The notes beneath the pieces were generated by a model that saw nothing but the letters and a program-made list of their open reading frames with translations, made no database searches and had not been told where the DNA came from. DNA of 64,000 nucleotides from Gillisia mitskevichiae (GTDB taxonomy: Bacteria; Bacteroidota; Bacteroidia; Flavobacteriales; Flavobacteriaceae), in the NCBI RefSeq assembly GCF_003634585.1, contig NZ_RBLG01000002.1:682001-746000 (forward strand), given 5' to 3'. This document shows, piece after piece, positions 52,714 to 62,884 of the stretch. Within the stretch, counting starts at the first letter, position 1. Every line of letters begins with the position of its first letter. Made by a program: the position numbers and the translations under genes.

Positions 52714-54336
52714 ATGAACGATGTATTAAATTTCATAGGAAGTATTCCTTGGTGGGGATGGATTATAATTTTCTTAGTAATTGTCGCAATTAAAGATATC
52801 TTCTTTAGCAAAGAACATATTATAAAACACAACTTCCCAATAGTTGGCCATCTGCGATACTTTCTAGAGAGCATAGGCCCAGAATTAAGGCAGTATATTG
52901 TTGCCAGTGACAGGGAAGAACTTCCGTTTAATAGAAACGAACGAGGCTGGATCTATGCTTCAGCTAAGAATGAGAATAATTATGAAGGTTTTGGTACAGA
53001 TGAGGATATTTATAGAACTAATTACATTTTTATAAATAATTCTATGCTTGCCTATAAGCTGGAAAGGAATCATCCAAATGCAGAACACCCATATTTTATT
53101 GCCTGTGCAAAAGTGATGGGATCCTTTAATAAACGAAGAAGACCATATAGACCAGCTTCTATAATTAATGTGTCGGCTATGAGTTTTGGTTCTCTTTCTG
53201 CCAAGGCCGTAGAGTCTTTAAATAAAGGATGTCTAATAGCTAATTCGTATCACAATACGGGAGAGGGAGGACTTTCCCCATATCATAAAATGGGAGCAGA
53301 TGTTGTTTTTCATTTTGGAACCGGATATTTTGGAGTTCGTGGAGATGACGGGAATTTCTCTATGGAAAAAATGGTGAAATTAGTTCAGGATAACCCACAG
53401 ATAAGAGCTATTGAAGTAAAATTGTCTCAGGGTGCCAAGCCAGGAAAAGGTGGAGTTTTACCAGCTTCCAAAATCACTAAAGAAATTGCAGAAATAAGAC
53501 ATGTGCCTTTGGGTAAAGACGTTTTATCACCTCCAACTCATTCAGCATTTAGTAATGTGCCAGAAATGGTAGATTTTGTTGAAAAAATTGCAGAGGCAAC
53601 TGGCTTGCCTGTGGGAATTAAATCGGCTATTGGTCAATTAAAACAATGGGAGGAATTAGCCAGCATAATGAAGGAAACAAATCGCGGTCCAGACTTTATC
53701 ACTGTAGATGGCGGAGAAGGTGGTACCGGTGCTGCACCTCCAAGTTTTGCAGATCATGTTTCCTTACCCTTTATTAATGCCTTTACAGATTTGTACAACG
53801 TTTTTCAGAAAGAAGGAATTACAGAGAGAATTGTATTTATAGCAAGTGGAAAACTTGGTTTTCCAGCAAAAGCAGCTATGGCTTTCGCAATGGGAGCTGA
53901 CTCTATAAATGTTGCTCGAGAGGCGATGATGAGCATTGGCTGTATTCAAGCGCAATCTTGCCATAATAACACCTGCCCAACTGGAATAACCACTCATAAT
54001 AAATGGCTACAGGCAGGTATTAATGTGAAAGATAAAGCTGAAAGAGTGAATTTTTATTTCGCTAAATTCAAAAAAGAACTGCTCGAGATCACTCACGCCT
54101 GTGGGTATGAACATCCATCTCAATTTACCATGGATGATGTCGATATTAATTTAAGTGATAAGAATATAACAAAAACACTGGCTTCTACGTTTGCATATCA
54201 TAAAACTCCAGTACCATTTAGCTCGGTTCAAGAACATATGGATTGTCCACATTTGGGCGGAACATTTTCTAAAGGAAAAGAAGTAAAAACTAAAGAAGCA
54301 GATACCGAAGAAACATCTGTATACGATACCAATTAA
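52714..54336 (+). CDS. FMN-binding glutamate synthase-family membrane protein
   Basis: A 540-residue protein with one N-terminal transmembrane helix (about 10-28), then a catalytic domain of the glutamate-synthase FMN type: NVSAMSFGSLSAKAVESLNKG, SPYHKMGADVVFHFGTGYFG, the FMN segment TVDGGEGGTGAAPPSF, and a Cys cluster CIQAQSCHNNTCPTGI that fits a 3Fe-4S site. It lacks the glutaminase domain of GltB, so it is not a complete glutamate synthase. It may transfer nitrogen or redox equivalents at the membrane; the substrate is unknown. Starts 1 base after the M20 stop. Confidence 0.9.
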   Translation: MNDVLNFIGSIPWWGWIIIFLVIVAIKDIFFSKEHIIKHNFPIVGHLRYFLESIGPELRQYIVASDREELPFNRNERGWIYASAKNENNYEGFGTDEDIYRTNYIFINNSMLAYKLERNHPNAEHPYFIACAKVMGSFNKRRRPYRPASIINVSAMSFGSLSAKAVESLNKGCLIANSYHNTGEGGLSPYHKMGADVVFHFGTGYFGVRGDDGNFSMEKMVKLVQDNPQIRAIEVKLSQGAKPGKGGVLPASKITKEIAEIRHVPLGKDVLSPPTHSAFSNVPEMVDFVEKIAEATGLPVGIKSAIGQLKQWEELASIMKETNRGPDFITVDGGEGGTGAAPPSFADHVSLPFINAFTDLYNVFQKEGITERIVFIASGKLGFPAKAAMAFAMGADSINVAREAMMSIGCIQAQSCHNNTCPTGITTHNKWLQAGINVKDKAERVNFYFAKFKKELLEITHACGYEHPSQFTMDDVDINLSDKNITKTLASTFAYHKTPVPFSSVQEHMDCPHLGGTFSKGKEVKTKEADTEETSVYDTN

Positions 54337-54338
54337 CT

Positions 54339-54860
54339 ATGACCGATAACAACCTTATTCAAATTTTATTCTATCTATTACCAGCTGTAATTGTTGGTGT
54401 GATCTCCTTTTATTTTTTCAAAATGCATATTTCAAATGAAGAAAAAAGAAGATTATATCTACTAAGATTAGAAAATCAAAAAGTTGCGTTGCCTATTAAA
54501 TTACAGGCTTTTGAACGTATGGCTTTATTCTTGGAAAGAATTTCTATTGGAAAATTACTGCTACGTATTAAACCAAAATCTAATGACTTACAGGCGTATG
54601 AAGATATGCTGGTTCAAACTATAGATCAAGAATTCGATCATAACTTATCGCAGCAGATATATCTTACTTCAGAGTGTTGGAACGTTATTAAAACATCTAA
54701 AAATGCAACAATTGGTATTATTAGAAAAACCGCCAAAAAAGAGGGGATATCTAATGCAGATGAATTAAGACAAGATATTTTAAGCGCATTGATGGATCAA
54801 ACTCCACCAACCGAAGCAGCTTTAGATTACATTAAAAAAGAAGTACGCAACACCATTTAA
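54339..54860 (+). CDS. Conserved membrane-anchored protein, function unknown
   Basis: A 173-residue protein with one N-terminal transmembrane helix (about 7-26), then a cytoplasmic, mostly helical part rich in Arg, Lys and Glu: NEEKRRLYLLRLENQKVALPIKLQ, RMALFLERISIGKLL, and EFDHNLSQQIYLTSECW with a lone Cys. I recall proteins of this pattern in Flavobacteriia but cannot name a function; the family may now have a DUF number. It begins 2 bases after the GltS-like gene and is the last gene of the four-gene operon. Confidence 0.7.
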   Translation: MTDNNLIQILFYLLPAVIVGVISFYFFKMHISNEEKRRLYLLRLENQKVALPIKLQAFERMALFLERISIGKLLLRIKPKSNDLQAYEDMLVQTIDQEFDHNLSQQIYLTSECWNVIKTSKNATIGIIRKTAKKEGISNADELRQDILSALMDQTPPTEAALDYIKKEVRNTI

Positions 54861-54914
54861 TCTTTTGAAGAGAATACAATTTTCTAATAGATTGGATGGT
54901 AAATGAAAATAAGC

Positions 54915-55838
54915 TTAAAGGATCTTTTTGAAAGATATAGCTTGATCATTCTTCTTTTGGATACCTCGCTCCATTGCATAATCAAAACCTTGTTGCCACC
55001 AAGAGGTCATAGCCTTTTTATTAAAAACTAGAGAGTTTTCGGTTAATTGAACAGGGGTGTAATAAGTGTTCAATTTTACTTGTTTGTTCATAGCAGCCAG
55101 CTTGCCTTCTACCACATCGTGATACTCCACCTGATCTAACAAAAATCCGAAGAGATTGATCATTAGAGAAAATGGATTTTTTCCCAGCACTTTATTGTAT
55201 TCCATATTCTCTGCTTCAAGAATAATTGCATCTACTTCTGTCGCCCCACGTTTAATTGCTTCCCGAATTGGTACTACGCAACCTAATCCCCCGTCGGCAT
55301 ACTCATAGCCATTTTTGGTAGCGAGACTCATAAATGGAATGTAATTACAGGAGATCCAGATCCAATCGCAAAAATCATCATAGGAAAATTCATGTATAGA
55401 CTTATACTCCACTCTATTTTTAGACAAATTAGACACCGTAACAACTACATCCTTTGCCTTATTTTTTACTGAATTAAAATTTTCTTCAGAAAAATGCTTT
55501 TTAATGTGTTTTCGTAAATTCTTGCTTTCTCCAAACGTGCGCTTCTTTTTAGCAAACTGAAGGAACATATTAAAATAATTGATGGTCACATATTCACGCC
55601 CATCCTTCTTTTTCACCACAAAGGGGTTAATACTAAATATTTTACGCTGATTGACATTTGTGTAAATGTCGTAGACTTTTTTAATGTTGCCATCTGCCAA
55701 ATGCGGGATCAATAGACTTCCCGTAGAAGTCCCAAGAAAAAGGTCATATTTCTTGCCTTCTTCTTCCATTAAATATTGGGCCACTCCCCCGGCGAAAGCT
55801 CCTTTACTTCCTCCTCCTGAAATTACCAATGCTCGCAT
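54915..55838 (-). CDS. Patatin-like phospholipase, second of a tandem pair
   Basis: A 307-residue cytoplasmic patatin-like protein. The glycine-rich oxyanion loop SGGGSKGAFAGG (7-18), the nucleophile elbow GTSTGS (Ser38) and the catalytic Asp182 in YADGG complete a Ser-Asp dyad. It should hydrolyse acyl esters of phospholipids or neutral lipids. It shares the same residue numbering with its neighbour to at least position 190, showing a recent tandem duplication. Its start overlaps the stop of the upstream copy by one base (TAATG). It is the last gene of the M1-patatin-patatin operon. Confidence 0.9.
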   Translation of the reverse strand: MRALVISGGGSKGAFAGGVAQYLMEEEGKKYDLFLGTSTGSLLIPHLADGNIKKVYDIYTNVNQRKIFSINPFVVKKKDGREYVTINYFNMFLQFAKKKRTFGESKNLRKHIKKHFSEENFNSVKNKAKDVVVTVSNLSKNRVEYKSIHEFSYDDFCDWIWISCNYIPFMSLATKNGYEYADGGLGCVVPIREAIKRGATEVDAIILEAENMEYNKVLGKNPFSLMINLFGFLLDQVEYHDVVEGKLAAMNKQVKLNTYYTPVQLTENSLVFNKKAMTSWWQQGFDYAMERGIQKKNDQAISFKKIL

Positions 55839-56740
55839 TAAGGTTCAATTTGGTTTAATTCTTCGTTTTTATATTTGGCAAAACTAAAACCGCTCTCCCA
55901 CCAACGTTCCATCTTTACCTTATCAAAAATAAGCGAATTAGTTGTTAACACCGTAGGAGTGTAATAGAAATTTATTATTACATCTTTATTAGCGGCAGCA
56001 AATTTCCCTATCCTTATATTCTGGTTTTCTATTCTATCCAACATAAAACTGAATAAATTAGTAATAAGCGAAAACACATTTTTAGAGGGTAATCTATTAA
56101 AATAAGTCACTTCTGTTTGCAGAATGATCGCATCAATCTCTGTTGCACCTCGCTTTATAGCTTCTTCTATAGGCACCATAGAGCCAAAGCCCCCATCGGC
56201 ATATTCGCAGCCATTCTTTTGCACAAGGCTCATAAAAGGCACATAATTACACGAGATCCAGATCCATTCACAAAAATCCTCGTAGCTATAATCATGTATA
56301 GATTTATATTCTATTTCATTTAAGGATATGTTCGAAACTGTTACAACAATCTCCTTTTCACTAGCCTTCAGTTCATTAAAATCTTCCCTAGAAACAGTAT
56401 CTAGGATCAATTTTTTGAGGTTACCACTTTCTCCAAAAGTTTTCTTGCCTTTTAAAAAATTACGAAGCACATTTATATGATCTATAGAAATTTGTTCGTG
56501 CCCGTGCTTACGTTTAATTAAAAACGGCCTATTGCTAAAAATACTATTTTGATTTACTGAGGTATAAACCTCTTTGATCTTCTTTGTTTTATTGAGAGCT
56601 AAATGAGAGATCAATAAACTCCCCGTAGAGGTTCCCAAAAAGAGATCATAATCATTGCCCATCTCTTCTATTAAGTATTGTGCAACACCGCCTGCAAAAG
56701 CTCCTTTACTACCTCCACCAGAAATCACTAATGCTCGCAT
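55838..56740 (-). CDS. Patatin-like phospholipase, first of a tandem pair
   Basis: A 300-residue paralogue of the following gene: SGGGSKGAFAGG loop, GTSTGS with Ser38, and Asp182 in YADGG are at identical positions, and the surrounding CEWIWISCNYVPFM stretch is near identical to the other copy. The C-terminal half has diverged more. Its start overlaps the M1 peptidase stop by one base (TAATG) and its stop overlaps the second patatin start the same way, so the three are tightly coupled. Lipid substrate unknown; no CD-NTase is nearby, so a CBASS effector role is not supported. Confidence 0.9.
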   Translation of the reverse strand: MRALVISGGGSKGAFAGGVAQYLIEEMGNDYDLFLGTSTGSLLISHLALNKTKKIKEVYTSVNQNSIFSNRPFLIKRKHGHEQISIDHINVLRNFLKGKKTFGESGNLKKLILDTVSREDFNELKASEKEIVVTVSNISLNEIEYKSIHDYSYEDFCEWIWISCNYVPFMSLVQKNGCEYADGGFGSMVPIEEAIKRGATEIDAIILQTEVTYFNRLPSKNVFSLITNLFSFMLDRIENQNIRIGKFAAANKDVIINFYYTPTVLTTNSLIFDKVKMERWWESGFSFAKYKNEELNQIEP

Positions 56741-58854
56741 TAATTCTTTAATCTATTGGTTAGAAATTCTAAATCCTTTGTTCCCATACTTGTACTTAAA
56801 GCTACATAATCTGATCGGTATTCTTCGTTTTTAAGCAGTTTATCCAATAAGCTTCTGCAATAATCCCTAAACCTAAAATTATGGTGCTGTGCACCTTCCA
56901 ATAGGTCCAATAAGTTTTGTTCAGAAAAAGAATTTATCTGATACAAATAACCAAAAGCATTTTGTCTTAAATTAAAAGGTAAAGTATCTCTCGTGTATCC
57001 AGATAACTCATTATATAGTGCAGATTTATTTTCTGAATCTATTTGTGGGCTGACCAAGTTTATAACCAACCACAAAAGCCGCACATTCTTATTTTGAAAA
57101 CCTTGTAAACCTTTTGTTTTACTTAAAAAACTCTCTGTTTCGGCTGGAAATTGAAGCCATAATTTTAAAAGAGCATTTTCATTAGTAATATAAGATTCAT
57201 CCTCTAGCAGTTTAATAAATTCAGATTTTAATTCTGAAGGAACTGAGTCCATACTCACAGCTACAGCCTGCCTTAGCATAACATTATTAGTCTCTAAAGC
57301 CTTTTTATAAAGAGGGATTGTCTCCTGAAGATTCTCTCCAGATAATTGAAAGACAACTTCTTGCCCTATATATTCATTCACAGGAAAATCTAAGGCTTTT
57401 TCTAAATATTCCTTTTTAATTGATATCGAAGTTTCTCTTAAAGAAGCCAGTTCCATATACTTTGTAATAAATTCAGATCTTTTTAAAGAAGCCAAAGCTT
57501 CAGTTCCCTGAAAAGCACCTTGATTTAACCAATCCTCTTTCCAAGTAGAAATATCCATTTTTGAAGCCTCCTCGACCGCTTGTATAAAATCTTCTGTAGT
57601 AACATTAGAATAGGCATTATTCAAAAGATAGTTTTTAACAGCCTCTTTAAAAATTTCCTCTCCCACTAATTCTTTTAGAATATGCAATGCCCAAGCCCCC
57701 TTCTGATAATATGTAAGGGAACTCGCATTAGAACTAAGTAAGGACTCCCCTTTTCCAGAGTCGCTAAGTTCTTTTAATTGTTCTGCAGATTCATATAATT
57801 TCCAGTATAAATAGTCTTCTCCAAATACCTCTTTTTCTGCTAGCCAGGCATAATAAGTAGCGAAACTTTCGTGTAACCAATGGTGTTTTCCATTCGTTTC
57901 TGTAACCATATCCCCGAACCACTGATGGGCAAGTTCATGTGCATTTACAAAAACATAATTTTGATCTGTGTAAGCTGTAGAATCTATTACGAAATAATTG
58001 GAGAAAATTGTAAAGCCTGTATTTTCCATTCCTGAATAAAGAAAATCCTGAACAGGAACCTGTTTATAGTTTTTCCAAGGGTATTTAACACCAATTTCTT
58101 CCTCAAAAAAATCGAAAGTTTCTTTGGTGTATCTATAAGTTGGTTCTACCATAAGCGAATCTTTTGGTTCAAAATATAGCTCTATAGGAACCGAAGTTTT
58201 AGATTGCTGAGTGAATTTAGAATAATTCCCTGCCGCAAATGCTACTAAATAACTACTCATAGGATGATCCATTTTAAATCTCCATTGAGTTATAGAATCA
58301 TTAAGCGAACTTTTTTTTGCTAATTCCCCATTTGAAATAACTTGATAATCTTTATTAAAATTGAAAGTTAAATTGAAGATCAACTTTTCGGTCATATCGT
58401 CAAAACTTGGTATCCAATTGGAATTATCCCTTCCCTGGCCTTGAGTCCACACTTGTTTACTTATATTTTCCTCGGGAGAATCCCAGTTAATAAAATACAT
58501 TGCTCGTTTTGGTGTGGCGCTATATTTTAAATTAAGATGATATTCTCGCTTTGGCAAAAAGGCGGTTTTAATCCATATTCTTGAGCTATCATTTGTGTAT
58601 GCAACCTTTTTGCCATTCAGAAGAACAGATGAGAACTCCATGTTTTTGGCATCAATAAAAATAGAATCTTGTGGAATAAGAATAGTAAAATTATAATTCA
58701 CTTCTCCTTCTACCCTTCTCTCCTTCGGAAAAATACTTATTTCAGCATCTGCCTGTAAAAAATCAACTTTTTTAGTTTGATCTAAAGAACTATCATATTG
58801 GGCATATCCCATAAAGTGGAATATTAAAGCAAATAATAAGAGAATTTGTTTCAT
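56740..58854 (-). CDS. Secreted M1 family aminopeptidase
   Basis: I place the start at the ATG at 58854 (704 residues), which opens with a signal peptide MKQILLLFALIFHFMGYAQ; a longer reading from 58923 would put 23 unrelated residues first. It is a full M1 aminopeptidase: GMENTG as the GAMEN-type exopeptidase motif, then HELAH with His306, Glu307, His310 and Glu329 after the 18-residue spacer (WLHESFATYY). The C-terminal helical part (about 430-700) is present, unlike the shorter M1 at 33476. It is exported and heads the M1-patatin-patatin operon with 1-base overlaps. Confidence 0.94.
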   Translation of the reverse strand: MKQILLLFALIFHFMGYAQYDSSLDQTKKVDFLQADAEISIFPKERRVEGEVNYNFTILIPQDSIFIDAKNMEFSSVLLNGKKVAYTNDSSRIWIKTAFLPKREYHLNLKYSATPKRAMYFINWDSPEENISKQVWTQGQGRDNSNWIPSFDDMTEKLIFNLTFNFNKDYQVISNGELAKKSSLNDSITQWRFKMDHPMSSYLVAFAAGNYSKFTQQSKTSVPIELYFEPKDSLMVEPTYRYTKETFDFFEEEIGVKYPWKNYKQVPVQDFLYSGMENTGFTIFSNYFVIDSTAYTDQNYVFVNAHELAHQWFGDMVTETNGKHHWLHESFATYYAWLAEKEVFGEDYLYWKLYESAEQLKELSDSGKGESLLSSNASSLTYYQKGAWALHILKELVGEEIFKEAVKNYLLNNAYSNVTTEDFIQAVEEASKMDISTWKEDWLNQGAFQGTEALASLKRSEFITKYMELASLRETSISIKKEYLEKALDFPVNEYIGQEVVFQLSGENLQETIPLYKKALETNNVMLRQAVAVSMDSVPSELKSEFIKLLEDESYITNENALLKLWLQFPAETESFLSKTKGLQGFQNKNVRLLWLVINLVSPQIDSENKSALYNELSGYTRDTLPFNLRQNAFGYLYQINSFSEQNLLDLLEGAQHHNFRFRDYCRSLLDKLLKNEEYRSDYVALSTSMGTKDLEFLTNRLKN

Positions 58855-59086
58855 GAATTGAGACTTCAACAGGAAAGCAAAATACAAAATCCCTTTATTA
58901 AATTCTAAATCTCCCCGATTCATTCTTATAAACTTATACCTGTGAAGCTAGAAATTGTAATATAAATCAAGACCATTACAAAAACTCAATATGAATATTG
59001 TTAAATGCCTAATTTAAACAAAGGAATCCCGCATGTAAATCTACCTCCCATGAGGCTTTAAAAGAGGAATTTAATATCTTCGTTTC

Positions 59087-61192
59087 ATGAATACCAATTT
59101 ACTACAAACCCCCATAGATTATTTAAAAGGAGTTGGTCCCAGCCGGGCAGAGCTGTTTAGAAAAGAATTAGGCATTCATACCTACCAAGATCTTATTAAC
59201 TTCTTTCCTAATAGATATCTAGATAAGACCAAGTATTATAAAATAAATCAACTTCAACAGAGTTCGGCAGATGTACAAGTACTTGGTAAAATAGTAGCCT
59301 TTAGAACCATAGAACAAAAAAGGGGAAAACGTCTTGTAGCGGATTTCGTGGATGAAACTGGGAAAATGGAGTTAGTTTGGTTTCGTGGTCAAAAATGGAT
59401 TAGGGAAAATTTAAAACTCAATACTCCTTATGTGATCTTCGGAAAAACCAATTGGTTTAATGGGTTATTTAGTATGGCTCATCCTGAAATGGAATTATTG
59501 GAAGAGCATGAAAAAAGTTTACGAACTGCAATGCAACCTGTATATCCTTCTTCAGAAAAACTCACCAATAAAGGAATTACAAATAGAGTGATCAATAAAT
59601 TAATGCAGCAATTATTTATTGAAACCAAAGGGAAATTCTACGATACATTACCACAAAATATTCATGAAGATCTCAAATTAATTTCTAGAGCTGAAGCACT
59701 TTTTAATGTTCATTTTCCGAAGAGTCAGGAGCTGTTAGCAAGGGCACAATTTAGACTTAAATTTGAAGAATTATTTTACATTCAGTTGCAGCTTTTGGTG
59801 AAAAATATGCTTCATAAAAAACGTATTAAAGGCTATGTTTTTGATACGATCGGAGAAAATTTTGAAACCTTTTATAGCGAACATTTACCCTTCCAATTAA
59901 CAGGTGCACAAAAGAAAGTGATCAAAGAAATTAGGAGCGATCTTGGTAGTGGAGCACAGATGAATAGACTTTTACAAGGAGATGTAGGATCTGGGAAGAC
60001 TATTGTAGCCTTAATGTCAATGTTAATAGCACTTGACAACGGATTTCAAGCCTGTTTAATGGCCCCTACTGAAATTTTGTCAGTACAGCACTATACGGGA
60101 TTAGTTGAATTATGTAAAGAACTGAATACCAGTATAGAACTACTAACTGGCTCAACTAAAGCTTCAAAGAGAAGAGAAATACATGAAAAACTAGAAAATG
60201 GGGAATTAGACATCCTAATTGGTACTCATGCCCTACTCGAAGACAAGGTAAAATTCAAAAATTTAGGCCTTGCAATTATAGATGAGCAACATAGATTTGG
60301 AGTAGAACAACGTTCTAAATTATGGAAAAAAAATGATCTCCCATCTCACATTTTAGTGATGACGGCAACACCAATTCCAAGAACCCTAGCTATGAGTTTG
60401 TATGGCGATCTTGACGTCTCTGTTATAGATGAACTTCCACCCGGAAGAAGACCCATAAAAACAGTTCATAGATTCGATAGTAATAGACTAAAAGTCTTTA
60501 GATTTATTAGAGATGAAATTGAAAAAGGCAGACAAATTTATATCGTTTATCCATTAATCCAGGAGTCAGAAAAAATGGATTATAAAGATCTAATGGATGG
60601 TTATGAAAGTATCTCTAGGGAGTTTCCAATGCCGAAATATCAAATCTCTATTGTTCATGGGCAAATGAAACCTGCAGATAAAAATTATGAAATGGATCGT
60701 TTTATAAATGGAGATACTCAAATTATGGTGGCTACCACTGTAATAGAAGTTGGAGTAAATGTTCCAAATGCAAGTGTAATGATTATTGAAAGCTCAGAAC
60801 GTTTTGGACTTTCCCAACTCCACCAACTTCGTGGACGCGTGGGTCGTGGTGCGGAGCAGAGTTATTGCATCTTGATGTCTGGACACAAATTATCTGAAGA
60901 TAGTAAAACTCGTTTACAAACCATGGTGAGTACCAATGACGGCTTTGAATTGGCTGAAGTCGACCTGAAATTAAGAGGTCCCGGGGATCTTATGGGAACA
61001 CAACAAAGTGGTGTTCTCAATTTAAAGATCGCAGATATTGTAAAAGACAACCAGATCCTAAAATCTGCTAGAGATTATGCTAAAAGATTGCTAACTGATG
61101 ATCCAAACCTAGAACTACCCGAACATAAAATGGTGAAATATACCTACCAGCAAGTAGCTAAGCATAAGAATATCTGGAATTACATTAGTTAA
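59087..61192 (+). CDS. recG: ATP-dependent DNA helicase RecG
   Basis: RecG remodels stalled replication forks and Holliday junctions in the cytoplasm. The 701-residue protein has an N-terminal wedge domain (IDYLKGVGPSRAELFRKELG, then the OB-fold) and helicase motifs GDVGSGKT (298-305), DEQHRFGVEQR (DEQH at 399-402), ATPIPRTLAM, and QLRGRVGRG. The C-terminal TRG-like motif region (AEVDLKLRGPGDLMGT) is intact. A TATCTTCG box lies just 4 bases before the ATG, giving a very short leader if it is used as the -7 element. It is monocistronic. Confidence 0.97.
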   Translation: MNTNLLQTPIDYLKGVGPSRAELFRKELGIHTYQDLINFFPNRYLDKTKYYKINQLQQSSADVQVLGKIVAFRTIEQKRGKRLVADFVDETGKMELVWFRGQKWIRENLKLNTPYVIFGKTNWFNGLFSMAHPEMELLEEHEKSLRTAMQPVYPSSEKLTNKGITNRVINKLMQQLFIETKGKFYDTLPQNIHEDLKLISRAEALFNVHFPKSQELLARAQFRLKFEELFYIQLQLLVKNMLHKKRIKGYVFDTIGENFETFYSEHLPFQLTGAQKKVIKEIRSDLGSGAQMNRLLQGDVGSGKTIVALMSMLIALDNGFQACLMAPTEILSVQHYTGLVELCKELNTSIELLTGSTKASKRREIHEKLENGELDILIGTHALLEDKVKFKNLGLAIIDEQHRFGVEQRSKLWKKNDLPSHILVMTATPIPRTLAMSLYGDLDVSVIDELPPGRRPIKTVHRFDSNRLKVFRFIRDEIEKGRQIYIVYPLIQESEKMDYKDLMDGYESISREFPMPKYQISIVHGQMKPADKNYEMDRFINGDTQIMVATTVIEVGVNVPNASVMIIESSERFGLSQLHQLRGRVGRGAEQSYCILMSGHKLSEDSKTRLQTMVSTNDGFELAEVDLKLRGPGDLMGTQQSGVLNLKIADIVKDNQILKSARDYAKRLLTDDPNLELPEHKMVKYTYQQVAKHKNIWNYIS

Positions 61193-61491
61193 ACTATGCT
61201 CTAAATTCCAGTTTTACTCATTTTATAACAAAGAGGGTATAGAGGAAATCCTGTATTGTTGCATATAAAATTTATGAAATAATGAATCAACCTATTTTTA
61301 GTTAATGAAATTCCTGTTAAATTTCTCCATTATCTCTTTTTCTCACAATATTTCCATCTTCGAATTGGGATAATCCTCCCAAAATCATCTCTTTAGCGAT
61401 TAAACAGAAAAGCTTGACGACTAACTGACAATCAATAAGTTACGCATTTATTTAAGGTTTAATTTCATGCTTATTAATCAATTAATTAATC

Positions 61492-62457
61492 ATGATGAAA
61501 AAATTATTTTTTGCGGGATTGTTGCTCATGGGTGTAACTTCCTGCTCTGTAGACAACTCAGTTCCTGAGGCCAATGGATTCGATGGAATTAAAACTTTAG
61601 ATTTAGTTAGCTCCCTAGGAGATGTGGCATGCGGAGAAAAGGTCACTTGGCCATTTGGGGATGCTAGTGTTGGTATAGTTGAAGTATCTCAAGACGGAAG
61701 CAACTTATTTGTAAAAATTATTGCTACTGAAAGAGATGGAAATGGTGCAGATAGAAAACTTGTTCAATCCAGAGTTGGGTTTTACGCTTCTGAAGCTGAT
61801 TTACCAGCAGCTACTATGGTTGGGGAAATCCCTAATCAAGTAGTACATCCTACCGGAGGTGCTTCAATAACTACTTATACGTACACTTTCCCTATAACTA
61901 CCCTTCCTGTTGAATGTGGATCATTTTATATTAGAACCTGGACAATATTTACAGCTGGCGGCAATTTGGCAGAACATTTTGCAGGAAATTTACCAGGACC
62001 TCAACCAAGTTGGTATAATTTTGAGTATTGTGTAAAGTTGTGTCAAGAAGATCCACCACCTGTTCAAGTTTGTGAAACAGCATTTATGAAAACTGGCACT
62101 ACTCTTATTTCAAAATATAATGAAAAGCCTAGTAATAATAATTGGGGTTGGTATTTAGATTCTAATAATATAGCTGCTGATAAATCTAGTGAAGTCTATG
62201 AAATTTGGGCCGCTGCAGGACAAAATCTTACAAGCAAAGGATTACTTGTTGGACACGTAGAAGTATTTAAAACTGGACAATATTCGATTACGATGTTAGA
62301 CGGATATACCAATCTAGTTTCGCATGTCTATAGAGCAACTTCACTCCCTTCAAAAAGGCAAGCTCCGGGATTATATAAAGAATCAACAATTTTAACAGGG
62401 CAACGATTTTACTTAATTATTCATATGGAAGCATGTTGGTACGTAGCTGGAACTTAA
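61492..62457 (+). CDS. Unrecognised lipoprotein
   Basis: A 321-residue lipoprotein with lipobox GVTSC (Cys18, counting from 61492; a second ATG follows at once). I do not recognise the family. The mature part has an N-terminal domain (about 35-190) with VACGEKVTWPFGDA and CGSFYIRTWTIF, and a C-terminal domain (about 195-320) starting after a QEDPPPVQVC linker; the PPP linker and paired cysteines suggest two beta-rich domains. It is likely on the outer membrane surface. A terminator-like hairpin follows and 299 bp of featureless sequence precede, so it is monocistronic. No enzyme motif is seen. Confidence 0.65.
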   Translation: MMKKLFFAGLLLMGVTSCSVDNSVPEANGFDGIKTLDLVSSLGDVACGEKVTWPFGDASVGIVEVSQDGSNLFVKIIATERDGNGADRKLVQSRVGFYASEADLPAATMVGEIPNQVVHPTGGASITTYTYTFPITTLPVECGSFYIRTWTIFTAGGNLAEHFAGNLPGPQPSWYNFEYCVKLCQEDPPPVQVCETAFMKTGTTLISKYNEKPSNNNWGWYLDSNNIAADKSSEVYEIWAAAGQNLTSKGLLVGHVEVFKTGQYSITMLDGYTNLVSHVYRATSLPSKRQAPGLYKESTILTGQRFYLIIHMEACWYVAGT

Positions 62458-62884
62458 CTATTCCGCTCACTATAAAAAACCTATTTTAACTTTAAATTAA
62501 AGGAGATGATTTTTCATCTCCTTTGTTTATTTCCAATATACCCAGCATCATCTTTTAATATCACTCACAACATAATACACCAATATTTTAAAAATAGAAA
62601 AAAGAAACCTAATCCGGAATTTTAAAAGATAAAAAGGTTACATATCTCTTCAGAAGGTAATTACTGAAATTAGATAAACTGAATCGAAATTGATTTAAAA
62701 TACTTAAATTCTGATTATTAGCATATTAAAAGTTATTTTGTAACTTTAAGTCCCTGTGATTTGCCCAACCAGCATTCGCAAATTCTACTCCACTAGTTTA
62801 TTAGATCCTCGATCTAAACGTCTGATTTCAATTTATCCTCCCAACTATATTTTAATCAATTAGTACTAATATTAAATTAAAATT
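62458..62884. other. Intergenic region, terminator then featureless
   Basis: These 427 bases hold the terminator at 62499-62524 and a TAACTTTA box at 62741-62748, which could be a promoter -7 element for the next gene but lies 137 bp before its ATG. Nothing else is seen; no open frame of note on either strand. Confidence 0.55.
62499..62524 (+). terminator. Terminator after the unrecognised lipoprotein gene
   Basis: Stem of 11 bp (62499-62509 with 62514-62524), TTTT loop and T-rich tail. Confidence 0.85.

Noticed and set aside
54915-56740. Patatins as CBASS phage-defence effectors
   Set aside because: No CD-NTase or other defence gene is near; the operon partner is a peptidase.
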